DNA of 64,000 nt, taken from assembly GCA_958510875.1 (NCBI GenBank), contig CAUEHT010000002.1:1426001-1490000 (forward strand), given 5' to 3'. Position 1 is the stretch's first letter; each line of letters opens with the position of its first letter. The position numbers were made by a program, and so were the translations under genes. The stretch comes from Endomychus coccineus (Eukaryota; Arthropoda; Insecta; Coleoptera; Endomychidae). Below, in pieces: positions 1 through 12,609 of the stretch. The notes beneath the pieces were generated by a model. The model worked only from the letters and a program-made list of their open reading frames with translations. It did no database searches and was not told the origin of the DNA.

Positions 1-36
1 GGTATGGGTGGGTTTCCGATACACAGAATGTCCTAA

Positions 37-591
37 AGTACCGTCAGTCTGTCGACTAACCAATACATCCAGGTATCCACGGCCTATCTTCCATATATTC
101 AAAATATAACAGATCGAATTTCCAAAATCCTCAAAAAACATAATATTTCTACCCGTTTTTTCACACTTCCAAAATTATCTCAGTTTTACAAACCTATCAA
201 AGATCCCCTTCCTCCTCTCCACTCAGAAGGTGTTTATAGTATTCCCTGTTCTTGCGGTAAAGTCTACATTGGTGAAACAGGTCGTACAGTAGCTACTCGT
301 GTGAAAGAACATGAGCGCTGTACAAGACTTCGTGACACCAGTAGATCTGCACTTGCGGAACACAAGTTTAACACAAATCATCAAATCCTCTTTGAAGATA
401 CTAAAATCCTAGTCCGAGCCCCAAACTTCTATCAGCGAAAAATCCTTGAAGCTATAGAAATCCTAAAACATCCGAATAATCTAAACCGTGACTCAGGATA
501 TTACCTTCCCAACATTTGGAAACCCATCCTCGAAAATTCAACTTCGCACATGATCGCACAACGGCAGGGTCAGGGGCTGGAACGAAGTTAA
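37..591 (+). pseudogene. Penelope-like element, linker plus GIY-YIG endonuclease (5' part cut by window edge)
   Basis: An open frame runs from just after a stop at 34-36 to 591. It encodes the C-terminal part of a Penelope-like retroelement protein. The GIY-YIG nuclease core is visible: a GVYSIPCSCGKVYIGETG block at about 229-282, followed by an R-x3-EH segment (VATRVKEH), where PLE endonucleases place the catalytic Arg and nearby residues. The linker before it (TLPKLSQFYKPIKDPLPPLH) is typical of the region between RT and endonuclease. The RT would lie upstream of the window, so intactness cannot be judged; the in-frame stop at 34-36 suggests decay. A hammerhead ribozyme motif follows about 100 bp downstream, which fits a PLE 3' end. 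Confidence 0.85.
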
Positions 592-694
592 CCACCGGAA
601 CAAAGGCAGTGAACTATGTAGCGTGAAGGATTTTTCCTACAATAAATACGGCTACAGAAACCAGTAGAACCAGTTTCAGTTCAAGCCTCAAGCC

Positions 695-737
695 TGCCCT
701 GAAGATGCCACCTGTAATGGTTGGCGAAACGTCGGCA
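695..737 (+). ncRNA. Minimal type I hammerhead ribozyme at PLE 3' end
   Basis: All core parts are present in order. Stem I 5' strand TGCC (695-698), CTGAAGA (699-705), stem II GCC/GGC (707-709 with 723-725) around a long loop, GAAA (726-729), the self-complementary ACGT (729-732) as stem III, C733 as cleavage residue, and stem I 3' strand GGCA (734-737). PLEs are known to carry minimal hammerheads with very short stem III that may act as dimers. The position just after the GIY-YIG frame supports the call. Activity is inferred. Confidence 0.75.
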
Positions 738-740
738 TCA

Positions 741-1860
741 AGTCGAGCTATTGTGACGCGGAATCCATCCGGAAGACAAGATTTTTCAAGATTAGCTGTC
801 CGCGGAAGTCTACAATCCAAGGAAGTTATTTTTAGTGTTAAAATTCTTACGTCCCTTATCTCTATGTCTCGGATGCGCTGATCACGGATATGTACATTGA
901 AACTGTCTGGGTTCTATGCTACTCGAACTATTGGCCATTCTTTGGGTCCAAATTGCCACGGCATTGATGTTTCTCCAATTTTCAGAACAGAAGAAATTGT
1001 AAAGAAACAGAAAGAGTGAAATGACGCCAATTAGAGGTCAATAGAATGTAAGGGGCCTAAAATACGGCTCAAAAGTGCTATTTTTTGAGCAAAATTAAGC
1101 GTTTGTCCAATTTCGATTGTGAGATGCATGTTTGTCGTATCAACTGATACTCAACATGCATTGATGATATTTTGTGTGTACTTCAATACAGGTTTTTTTT
1201 AAAATCGATATTACCCAAGGGGGCGCTGCAATCGCTTTTTTCTTAAGAAACATAATTTTGCGATTCCGGGTCAAGAAACTAACCTTTTGACTCAAAACAA
1301 TTCAAATGAGATATTGATGGCTTTCACCTATGAACCAAAATCCAACAATTTTTGTTCATATGGGGCGATTTGAAATCATTTTGGAGAAAAGGAACGGCGA
1401 AAACTGAGAACTTTTTTAGGTTCAAAGGTTCGGATCAAGGAAATAAATCCATAGTTGAATAGCAGAATGATATGGGCAATTTTTGGAACTGAGCACAATC
1501 TTTCAGGTTGCGTCAATCTCGAGAAGACTTGTAATGAGCTTTTTGGGGCCTACTGGGCTCAATTTTGGGTCTTCCATTATGAACTTTGGGTCAGACTATA
1601 GATGCTTCTTGTGACTATATTAGCATATTATTCTCTCAGCTTCAGCGTTTGACGGAATCAAAAAAAAAAAGAATAAAAATTCCAATTTTCGATTATCAAA
1701 GATGATGTACACTAATGTTAACCAGGGTTCGATCTCACATTTTTCTCAAATTTTTGCGGTTCCTCTTGTTCAAGATAACTTTAAATTGGCTCATATGAAC
1801 CAAAGTCCATAGGTAAAAGCCATCAATTTTTTTTGTTCGTGTTTTATTTTGAGTAAAAAT
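741..1860. other. Non-coding stretch, no gene seen
   Basis: No frame with recognisable similarity was found. The left end (741-870) is probably the remaining 3' part of the PLE. The rest is AT-rich unique-looking sequence leading into a (TA)n tract. Confidence 0.4.
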
Positions 1861-2253
<393 letters not shown>

Positions 2254-2798
2254 TGTATGGCTAATTACAATTTGAAATGGATTGAATTTGATTAAATACA
2301 AGATATTTTAAGATTGTACAATTATAAATATCTATGATTATTGTATGAATTAGTTATTCTATGATAAACACTTCACATCTATTATAATCAACTATTCAAG
2401 TTTAGGATAATTATATGGAATTTAACCTCAAAATTGTTACTTATAGTGTCATAGTTAAATAATACGTTATTTTTGTTAGGTTGAATTTTGAATAGACATT
2501 TACAAGTGTCAGATATTAAGAGGTTTTGATACTTTCAATTGAAATGTTTCTTTGAATTGAAGATAAGCATTATCTAAGTACTCACTATTGAAAATGATGT
2601 AATTATCACTGATTTTTGAAAATTTTGGTATTATTCTTGAACTTTATAGTCGTAATAAGTATATTTTCTTATTTTTCCTTCTGATTGGCGAAGGTACTCA
2701 TCATCTTTGAGAACGTTTTCAATAAATGGATGGTGTAGAATCCATAATCTCCTTCAATTTTCTTATAAATGCCATGATTCTTATGATGTATGTATATT
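2254..2798. other. AT-rich spacer, no gene seen
   Basis: Lies between the two copies of the ribozyme-like segment. Only short accidental frames are present. Confidence 0.4.
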
Positions 2799-2862
2799 AA
2801 TGTTGAGAGTAGTGTATTCTTGAAAAATAAAAAACCTATTTCACCAGGCCAAATTATTCTTT

Positions 2863-3133
2863 TATTGATATTCTTTAACCATTTGTAATATTTGTATACT
2901 TTCTTGGTATATTGGTTCGTATATATACTGAAACTAAAATGAAATAAAAATTCTTTTTGACGTTTCGACAATGTTTATTGTCTTTATCAAAATGTGAATA
3001 AGTGTTTCCATGTAATTTAGAAAAGAATAGATGATTTCGATTAATGAAATGCGTCTGCAGCTGACTTGTGTTTTAAGATCCAATTAAAACTGCAGAAAAC
3101 ATTGGATCGGTTGTGTGTGAAAGAGTATGATAT
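2863..3133 (-). repeat. Repeated segment with hammerhead-like core, copy 2
   Basis: Direct repeat of 1982-2253. The minus strand holds TTGATAA at 2984-2990 and GAAACGTC at 2959-2966 with the same perfect 6-bp stem. It is bracketed by a shorter direct repeat (about 2798-2848 and 3139-3189, sharing GAGTAGTGTATTCTTGAAAA), so the segment looks locally duplicated. Confidence 0.6.
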
Positions 3134-3186
3134 AGTATATTGATGTTGAGAGTAGTGTATTCTTGAAAAATAAAAAACCTGTTTCA

Positions 3187-3308
<122 letters not shown>

Positions 3309-3506
3309 TGATGGAAAGGTCACTCTGGGGACACGATATACGCTTATAATTCTGGCACATCGGGGTCATACCAATATCGCCAAAGATAGCCTTAACACGG
3401 TATGCCCATACAACGTGGCAACATGGCAAAGAACTTGAACAAAACAACTCTAGGTTACTTACCTACTTTATCAGTTATCGTATTTATCGGTATTAGAATA
3501 AGCGGC

Positions 3507-6500
3507 TTATTAGGTTGGTGTCAAAGTTACTAAAAATCTAACTAGGAATATGCGATTTTCACCGTCAACTTTGGACCCGACAAGCTAAATGAGGCGAGTA
3601 GAGCGAGCCTGGAATATGATCGAAACGTAAACTTTGAACCTTTTAAAAGGTCGTGATAGCCCCGAACCGGGTCGAAAACTGTTTTGAAATAGTTAATTTT
3701 CCGTAAATCGAATGACGTTCACGTGAGGAGCGCGTAGCTGGCGAGTTGGAAATGTGAAAACTTTCGGAACATAGAACGTCTTTCCGGGGGCTTTCCGCGT
3801 GCCGTTTTCACTCCATGTCGTTAGATTTTCATCGGGGCCGTTGCTTAGGCACATTTTCGGGCCCCAACATGTCTTTTAAATAAGAAAATTTAATTCAAAT
3901 AGAAACAGGTACTCTCAGGTCTCAGCTATGCACGTCTGACGTGCGAAGCACCAAAGGGAATTTTCTAGCTACTAAAATATACGCGAAGCGGGTAAAAGCT
4001 AGCGGCCCATAGCAAAAAAGACTTTATTACAACTGGCGCCGCTCGCACGGGGCAAGAAACGGCCCCAAATTAACAAGACCGAGGTAAAATGTATAAACTC
4101 TAACTGAAACGTAGAGAGCTCCTCGAGGCATTTGTCAAAATGTTTCCGTTCGTAACTAATTACGTAGGACATCTGGCCTTCATGCAATTGTGTTTTTATA
4201 CAATTCGAACCTTCTAATTTCGATAGACCAAGTGAAAATCCCGGAGCCTCACGCGCTAAAGAGTTGTGTGTGTTTCCACGTTCGTATAAAATTGCGAAAT
4301 TTCGCAATTTCAGAAACTTCAAATTAATTAATTTGACACAAGATTTGGGGATATTTTTATTCAAATCCATTCGGTACCAATTTTTGTCGGCCATATTTAA
4401 AATTATCTTGGAGGAATTTTTTTATCGAAAAGTAAAGCCTCTACGTTCAATTAAAATTCACCATCGGAAAGATCGTCATCGATTTACTCCGGGTGAACTT
4501 TGGTGGTTGTTTTTGGCACCCCTAAAAATGCCGCTAAGTACCTTAAAATAAATCGTAAAGATTCGACGTCGTTTGGCGACAATCTAGATGATAATTTACG
4601 AAAATGATCAATTTCGGGGGTGTTTGTATGATGAAATGAAGTATAAGCAATAATAAAAGCTGTATACGGCGTATAAGTGTCCAAAATGGTCCATGGACGA
4701 AGATATCCTTCCTAGCGCTACAAGTACATTTCTACATCTATAGACTACTGGGGCCCACTGAAATCAGATCTACGGACGTGAATTCCATTAAAATGAGCAC
4801 GAACAGACCTCTATGGTCTCACACTTCGATGTCTCAACATATTAACCAACTGTCAGATGTATATCGTAAACATCATGTTTCCGTTCAAAAGTACTTGAAT
4901 ATGATATAAATCGGGGTCCTCATCTATCAAAAAACTCTCTAAAGGTAAGTCTAAGCAATGTTTAACAATAGCGCTAACATATTTGATTTTAGATATGAAG
5001 ATACAAATCATTTATCAACGTTTAACCTACACACATATTCTTGAACAAATTAAAGTTCATAAGGATTGAAAGAAACACAAAAACGATTTGGAAAGGTATC
5101 TACATCATCTACGAGAAGGGTACAATAAATTTTCGAGGAAAATAACAAGATATCTGTCATATTCTACTATACACGTGGCATCGTCCAGAGTTATGTAGCA
5201 CCACGAACATTGGATTCACTCATAATTAGTTCAAATTCATAGTACAAGCCTTTCAAAGTATTCAAATAATGTTATTTTAGTTACAATAAAGACATTTTCA
5301 TATATGTGTATGGTTTATTATGTTTCAGGATCTAAATTGACATTTCACATTTTCAACGTAGATCCAAGGTTATGATATAATAGCATCTTTTAGGAATCGG
5401 ATGCTAATTAGGCCTAAATCATATGAAATAAAGGAAGGAAAAGATGTATACAAGAGTATTTCATATGTTATTGGAAAGGAAAGCATTCTTAATGTTCAAT
5501 TTACATGATGTATCATTTTATACATATGTCAGTTGGAGGAAAAATTTCACCAAAACTGATGTTACATGCATGAAAATGATTATAAAAGTGTTAAACAATT
5601 AATCTGCTACCACAAAGTATACTTTCAACAAAGTATACATCACTTTATGGATGTTATACAATATTGAGAGATATGACGGAAATACATTCAAAGGATAGAT
5701 GGTACAGTTTCGATACTTTAAATTGAGCTTTGCAAATGTATATATGAAAAGAATAAAGGTAGGAGGAAAACTTAATAATGAAATGCACCCTTTTTCTTCA
5801 TTATTCCTGGCATAAGTATATCAGATTCGGGCATAACTTTCTCTGAGACTATCTAGCAATAAAAATAGATATGTACAAACTTGCTTGAGACCTGTAGGTA
5901 CAAACGAAACACAATTGCATTTTGCAAGTTACTAATAGGAATAAATTCTGTATCTTTGTATTTATAACAAAAAGGGTAAATCGAACAGTTTTAAGACTGG
6001 GAATTGGTTTTTACAATGGTTCTACTACCGATATGTTTGAGAAATCTTTTCGAATGGTATACTAAGAAGGTGTATCCTTGAGGTAGCTCAAAAGAGAATG
6101 TCATTCTGCTTCAGATAGACAAAATGCTCAGGTTTCTTCAACGGCTTATAGATTTTTTTATAAAATAGCTTCTTCTCATTCCTCAGAGAATGTAATTTGG
6201 ATTGAAAATAGTGTGAATAGCTGTTTGAGCTATGAACAAATAGAAGTCAATTGTAGGTAGCATGTTGAGAAAATACATAATTTCAAATTGGCACAATATT
6301 TATTAATTAACATTATAAGAAGGAATACCCTCCTACATACTGGTTCTATTTAGGTACTTTTTTACTGGGAAACTTTTCCAAATGATAAGTCACATCCAAC
6401 AGGGGGTGGGGTCATCTCCTTCGATTACATGAATAGTAATGTTGTTACTCCATAAAAGAAAGAGGTATAGTAGGATTAAAATTCAATAATGAATTACTTC

Positions 6501-6711
6501 CATTTACTCAGTTGTTCCTTGCATTTTATCTATGTAACCTACAACTGTCAAGTTGACGTTTGTCCAAGTGACAACCTAAAGGTTCCCATACACCACACAT
6601 AAAGGTTACCACGCACTATCCGACTTAACCCTCGAAAAGGCGTTGCACATAAAAAACTGTCAACAGCGGGGCGTAGCCCGTAAAATCAACTAGTCAACAA
6701 TAATACTGGCC
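3507..6711. repeat. 3.2-kb tandem unit, copy A
   Basis: Collinear with 6712-13618 once insertions there are removed. Matching landmarks: 3999 with 7214, 5449 with 8700, 5930 with 9190, 6312 with 10760, and the unit end (GCGGGGCGTAGCCCG at about 6667) with about 13590. No terminal inverted repeat, RT or transposase motif was recognised. The copies have diverged visibly, so the duplication is old. Class unknown; a large non-autonomous transposon or a segmental duplication both fit. Confidence 0.75.
3999..4394 (-). CDS. Unrecognised 131-codon ORF in copy A of the 3.2-kb unit
   Basis: Open from ATG to stop, with a counterpart at 7214-7666 that is collinear without any indel over 131 codons. Conserved blocks include EAPGFSLGLSKLEG and GASCNKVFFAMGR. 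28 of 131 residues differ between the copies, which is a lot for the amount of DNA change and argues against strong protein constraint. No signal peptide, membrane segment or known domain was seen. It may be a chance frame kept open in a non-coding repeat. Confidence 0.25.
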   Translation of the reverse strand: MADKNWYRMDLNKNIPKSCVKLINLKFLKLRNFAILYERGNTHNSLAREAPGFSLGLSKLEGSNCIKTQLHEGQMSYVISYERKHFDKCLEELSTFQLEFIHFTSVLLIWGRFLPRASGASCNKVFFAMGR

Positions 6712-7213
6712 TTATTGAGTTGGTACCCAAGTTCCTAGAAAACTCACTAAAAATATGCGATTTTCGACCTAATCGACGATCAACTTTGAACCCGACAAGC
6801 TAAAATTGGCGACGGGTTCGAGCCCGGAAAATGGTCGAAATGTAAACTTTGAACCTTTTAAAAGGTCGCGATAGCCCCAAACCGGGTCAAAAACTGTTTT
6901 AAAATAGTCAATTTTCCGTAAATCGAATGACGTTCACGTGAGAAGGCCGTAGCACGCGAGTTGGAAGAGTGCAAAAGTTAGGAACATAGGAATTCTTTGC
7001 AAGGGCTTTTCGCGTACCGTTTTCGCTCCATGTAGTTAGATTTAGTCGGGATACGCACCCGAAAACCCTTCTTTTTTCCAAAAATTCCGTTTAAATATGA
7101 AAATTTAATTAAAATAGGAACAGGTACTCTCAGGTCTCAGCTACGAGCTTCTGACGTGCCGAGTACCAAAGGGAATTTTCTAGCTACTAAAATATACCCG
7201 AAGCGGATAAATG

Positions 7214-7666
7214 CTAGCGGCCCATAGCAAAAAAGACTTTATTACAGCTGGCGCCGGCCGCACGGGCCACGAAACGGCCCCAAATTAACAAGATCGAGGT
7301 AAAATGTATAAACTCTAACTGACGCGTAGCGAGCTCCTCGAGGGATATGTCGAAATCATTTCGTTCGTAGCTTATTACATAGGACGTTTGGCCTTCATGC
7401 AATTGTGTTTTTAGATAATTTAATCCTTCTAATTTCGATAGGCCAAGTGAAAATCCCGGAGCCTCAAGCGCTAAAGACATCTGAGTGTTTAAAATTTCGT
7501 ATAAAATTGCGAAATTTGGCATTCTTAGAAACGTCAAATTAATTAATCTGACACAAGAGTTGGGGATATTTTTATTCAAATCGATATAATACCAATTTTT
7601 GTCGTCCATATTGCAAGATTTTCTCGGAAATTTTCCAAAATCGAAAACTAGGGCCTCTACCTTCAA
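7214..7666 (-). CDS. Unrecognised 150-codon ORF in copy B
   Basis: Paralogue of the 3999-4394 frame, extended upstream by 19 codons. It shares the EAPGFSLGLSKLEG and GASCNKVFFAMGR blocks. No indel separates the two frames, but substitutions do not look synonymous-biased. Function unknown and coding status doubtful. Confidence 0.25.
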   Translation of the reverse strand: MKVEALVFDFGKFPRKSCNMDDKNWYYIDLNKNIPNSCVRLINLTFLRMPNFAILYEILNTQMSLALEAPGFSLGLSKLEGLNYLKTQLHEGQTSYVISYERNDFDISLEELATRQLEFIHFTSILLIWGRFVARAAGASCNKVFFAMGR

Positions 7667-9329
7667 TTAAAATTCACCATTCGAAAGATCGTCATCGATA
7701 ATGTTAAAATCGAACCAAACTATAGTCCGAGACTAGCCCAAAAATGCCGCTAAGTAGCTTAAAATAAATCATAAAGATTTGACGTTGTTTGACGGTAACC
7801 TATGTAAGGATTAAGTGATAACTCACGAAGAGAACTGATTTCGGAGGTGTATGTATAATGAACCGATGTAGAAATAATACCAAGAGATCTTAAATAGCTA
7901 TATACCGCTCAGAAACTCTCTAAATGGTCCATGGACGAAGGTATACTTCCTAGGGGTACAAGTACATTTCTACATCCTTGGAAGCTTTGGGGCACGAAAT
8001 AGCATATATATCGACTGTAGAATCTTTTCAATAAGCTATGCAACAAATCTATGGTCTTATTTCACAAAAATCTAACCTTATTCATAGTCTGGGAGTTATA
8101 TGTAGTAAACAACATGTCTCTAACTAAAAGTCAACAAAACTACATAAATAAGATATGAACGTGGGGCCCCATCTATTAAAAAACGTTCTAGAGGTATGTC
8201 TGAACAATGTGTAACAATAAGACTTTCCATTTTTTATTTTAGAAATAGATAAATTGAGAATATCAATTATGGTGCCTACATACATATTCTTGCAACAAAC
8301 TAAAGTACATAGGGATTTTGAAAGAATAACAAAACGATTAAGAAAGGTATGTACATCATCTACGATATTAGTACAACTGATTTACTAAGGTACATAACAA
8401 GATATGTGTCATATTCTACAGTAAGCGTAGCATCTTCCAGTAGCAGCACGATCATTGGATTCACTCAGAATTACTTCAAATTCACAGTACAAGCCTTTCA
8501 AAGTACTCGAGTAATGTCACTATAGATACAATAAAGATATTTTCATATACATGTGTATGGTGTATTATGTTTTAGGATCTAAATTGTCAGTTCACATTTT
8601 CAACGTAGATACAACGTTATGATAGATACATATAATAGCATCTTTCAAGAATTCAATGCCAAATATGGATAAATTATATGGAATAAGGAAAGGAAAAGAT
8701 GTATACAAGAGTGTTTCATATGTTTTTGGAAAGGAAGGAATTCTTAATGTTCAATTCACTCATTTCATAGGTACATATGACAGTTGGTGGAAAAATTTCA
8801 CCATAACCAATTGTATGGATGTTATATGCATGAAAATGATTATGAAAGTGTTGAACAATTAATTTGCTACCACAAGGTATACTTTCAACAAAGTATACAT
8901 CATTTTATGGATATTTTGATACATTAAGAGACGAAGGCATCCAAAGGATGAATCGTACAGTTTCAATACTTCAAATTGAACTTTGCTTATGCATATGTAA
9001 CAAGAATCAAGGTAAGGGGAAAACTTAATAATGAAATGCTTCCTTTCACTTCATTATTCCTGGCATACATCAGATTCGAAGCTGTTTGCTTCCCCAACGG
9101 GTAGTAAATATTGTATAACATAACTCCCTCTGAGACTATGTAGCATTCAAAATAGAGATGTTCAAACTTGATTGAGAGATGTACAAACAAAACACAATTG
9201 CATTTTGCAAGTTACTAATAGGAATAAATTCTGTATCTTTGTATTTATAACAAAAAGGGTAGATCGTACAGTTTTAATACTGGGAATTGGTTTTTACAAT
9301 GGTTCTACTACCGATATGTTTGAGAAATC

Positions 9330-10402
9330 CATGCTCAAGAAATGATAAAAAAATTAAGAGGCATTGTTTACAGAATGTGTCATTTAAAGAACATACTTAG
9401 TGTGCAGCAACTAAAAATTCTGTATCACTCTTTTGTCGAGAACATTCTTAGCTAGGGCATAATTGCTTGGGTAGCAATGGGGAAAGTATTACATGATAAA
9501 TTAAAGAAAATGCAAAAAAAGATATTAAAAATAATCTACAATAAAATTAGAATGGTTTCAACTGAGGAGCTGTTCAGAATTTCATATGTGCTCGACATTA
9601 AGCAACTGTACGCTAAACAAATTTTATTACATCTTAAAAATAATGAAGCATTGAAAATACCATTGAACGTCAATTATAATACTAGATCTACCACATCCAT
9701 TAACATACAAACCCCAAGATGTCATAAAACGATAATGCAAAGTACATTTACATATTTAGGGCTTTAAGACTTTGGAATCAACCACCAGCAGAGTTAAAAA
9801 ATGTCAACGGACCTACTAAGGCCTTTAAAAATAAAATAAAAAAACATATCTTACAGAAAGGATTTCATTTAGATAAATACCGTTTTACATTATATTAATT
9901 CTGCTTAATAGTTTTGCTAGAATCCAATTATTATTGTTATTGGTGCTAGACTCTTTTACTTAATCATAACATATATGTTAAACTCTGTTTATAAGTTCCC
10001 TAAATTTTTACTTCAAATCACTAATAAACCACTCATTCCCTCACTTAATTTTTTTTTAAAATTTCTCATACGCTTTTTGAATTTTTGTTCTGATCCTCAA
10101 TAATTGGTCTACTTATTTACCTACTTATTTAATTATCTATGTATTTATGTATGTATAGGTATACGTTTTGTTTATATCTGGTTGTTATATTGCTAAATAC
10201 TAATTAATGGTACTTATCCTAACTTTTTACAACTCTATTCCCATAAAACAAATTCCAATGAGAATTTACATGGGATTCCAATGTTTCTTTTATTTTACAA
10301 ATGTCACATAAACTACTATACTTAATGCAATTATTTCTCTTATTGTAAATTTATTGTATCTTACAATAAGGTAAAATAAAAATTATTCTTATTCTATTCT
10401 TA
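9330..10402 (+). pseudogene. LINE 3' fragment (C-terminal RT region, 3' UTR and tail)
   Basis: Frames spell the C-terminal part of a non-LTR retrotransposon ORF2: LKILYHSFVENILS (about 9412-9453, then an in-frame stop), MGKVLHDKLKKMQKKILKII at 9477, then WNQPPAELKNVNGPTKAFKN in another frame at about 9772. This matches the region after the RT thumb in jockey/CR1-like elements. The 3' end is a run of TTATTC-like motifs near 10380-10402. It is truncated 5', frameshifted and inserted in copy B of the 3.2-kb unit. Confidence 0.75.
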
Positions 10403-10524
10403 TATTCAACCAAGAAGGGGTGCAGGTTCTCCCTCGATTATTTGAAGTGTAGCTATTTGCTAGATACCACAGAAAATAGGGGGTATAGTTACAAATTTGC
10501 AAATAACATTGTTTGATTTCAAGG

Positions 10525-10745
10525 TGTGTTCAAGACATATGAAAATCCAATAACCCATAAAAGAGTTCACATTGTGTATAAACTATAACACTGTGAATAA
10601 TCACCCTTATCCACTAAGAATACTATTAAAATACTGAGGACCTTTCGACTAGCAGCATGCACCATCAGAGTTGGAAGCTCCTCTGTACTTTTAACAGTTC
10701 TTTTACGGGATAAGGTTGATTATTTCTTATTTATATTTGAATGTT
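10525..10745. mobile_element. Foldback element, PLE-terminal-repeat type (family 2)
   Basis: Left part reads GAGTTCACATTGTGTATAA then AATAATCACCCTTATCCACT; the right part ends GGGATAAGGTTGATTATTTC, an inverted match. The minus strand has CTGATGG, a spacer and GAAAGGTCC, a degraded version of the core seen at 17341-17625 and 62095-62250. The GAGTTCACA...GTGTATA end also matches the terminal repeat of the PLE near 41590. Confidence 0.5.
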
Positions 10746-11279
10746 ATATCGAATTACGTTATGAGAAGTAAAAACCTTCCTACATACTGGTTCTATTTAG
10801 GTTCTTTCTTTACTGGGAGACTTTTCCAAACAATAAGTCACAACCAAAAGGGGGTGGGGTAATTTTCTTCGATTACTTAAATAGTAATGTATGTTACTCC
10901 ATATGAGATGAGAAAATCATTGATTTAAGTATTATATAGGTAGGTACTTTTTAAAGAAATAGAGTTACCCTTCATTCAAATGATTAATTAAATTTCTATT
11001 TTCTTTGTATGAAGTTGAATGATTCAAAGACACCTTTCACTTTTGAAAAAGTTGATAAGAGTTGCAAACGTTTCCAAATAATATATCACAACCAGGAGAG
11101 GGTGAGGTATTCTCCATCGATTACTTAAATAGTAGGCTATATGTAACTTCAGAAAAGAGAGGAGTATAAGAATAAGAATACCTAAGAATATGTTTATTGA
11201 AACTAAAACTGGTATCACGTGATTACAGGAAAATAGACACCTAAACGCCAAGAGGTTTGTATTGTGCCGTATAATTTAT

Positions 11280-12304
11280 TACAACAGTACAGTAGATAAT
11301 TGAATATTATATATTTCGATTTATTAGTCAGATAATAAATATAATTGATATTTCGAGTGAGCAATATAACAATAATTAAGAAACGCTGAGACAACTCACA
11401 AATATGTGGGCGTTATCAATGAGATAAGTATAGACTTCATATTTGAATCTTTTAACATCATTATTAATTGATCTCAATGCTAACGGAAGTTTTTTATAGA
11501 CTTTTGATCCGTTGAAGGAAATACTATTTTGACATTTTCTTTTGGCGAATTTATTAATTTTGATTTCTTCATTGTAAGCTGCTCTTGTGTGATAGGCATG
11601 ATCTATGCACTTAGTTTCCACTTTTAGATGCATGTAGATTAGACATTGATATATGTAAAGTGTTCTTACTTTTAGCACATTCATTTGTTTGTATAAAATA
11701 TCCGTAGAAAATCTTTTAGATTTGTTCAATATTATTTTTAAGACGTAATTTTGTACAACATTAAGAGGTTCCATTGCATTTTTATATAGACCCCCCACGC
11801 TTCGATGCCATATTTCAATAAAGATTCCACCAGAGCTTTGTATATATTTTTAAGCATACGCATGTATTCTCTTATTTGGTAAAATTTAGAAATTAGTTTT
11901 CTTACTTTGCTTGCTAAATGTTCTACTTGAATATTCCACCTAAGATTTTTGTCAATGATTATACCAAGATATTTAATGTGGTCTGCAGCTTGTATGTAAT
12001 TTTCACATTCACAGTTCGTATGGATGTATAGTTTGTTTACGTTATTGCATTCACTAACGTTCGTGATTGAGAAACTTATGAATTTAGTTTTATTTGAATT
12101 AAGGGTGAGTTTGTTTGATTGTAACCAGCAATTCACAGTACTAAGACCACATGTAGCTTCATTCATGAGTGAATGTGAATATCTATCACTGAATATAATA
12201 ACTGTGTCGTCAGCATAGTTTATCAGTTTTGCATCAATCGGGAGGCTCCCTATCGAATTTATATAAATTAATAACAATATTAGTAGTATAGTTGCGTATA
12301 TCAT
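11280..12304 (-). pseudogene. 5'-truncated LINE reverse transcriptase
   Basis: The minus-strand frame from 12304 to 11738 holds the RT active-site motif NYADDTVI (about 12215), then SNKLTLNSNKTKFISFS and IKYLGIIIDKNLRW, the usual order after motif C in jockey/CR1-like LINEs. A second frame (11798-11376) continues with GVYKNAMEPLNVVQNYVLK-like and YKKLPLALRSI sequence, so at least one frameshift separates them. The fingers domain and endonuclease are missing; sequence just before YADD corresponds to the PLL-x-L-x-INS segment. It interrupts copy B of the 3.2-kb unit. Confidence 0.85.
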
Positions 12305-12397
12305 TGTCCATTTCAGTTATGTAATGTTTCACATATGTTGCTATTTTATCTGTGACTTTTAATTTAATATTCTTTACATCTGATCTATTGTTTTATG

Positions 12398-12609
12398 ACT
12401 TTCGCGTAGTACCAAAAGACGCCACGTAGGAGTATTTTCTGAAAATTGTCAGTTGACTTGTAAATACAAGGCATATCTGCGTTTTCAAAATCGTTTTACC
12501 ACGTCGTGATCCAAGCGCCAGCTGGTGACTGAGCGAGGGACTACGAGTTTGACGACGCGTAAGCGACTCATGTCAACCATAGAGTTTCCGGACCTGTATG
12601 TACGACCGT
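12398..12609. mobile_element. Truncated copy of the 283-bp TIR MITE, flanked by GTTTTATG repeats
   Basis: Closely matches 30119-30330 of the MITE at 30049-30331 but lacks its left ~70 bp, including the left terminal inverted repeat. The octamer GTTTTATG occurs directly on both sides (12390-12397 and 12610-12617), like an 8-bp target site duplication. Confidence 0.75.

Noticed and set aside
614..820. Minus-strand ORF of 68 codons
   Set aside because: Overlaps the PLE 3' region and the ribozyme on the opposite strand; no motif.
1715..1745. AGGGTTCGATCTCACA, reminiscent of a tRNA B box
   Set aside because: No box A or cloverleaf can be drawn around it.
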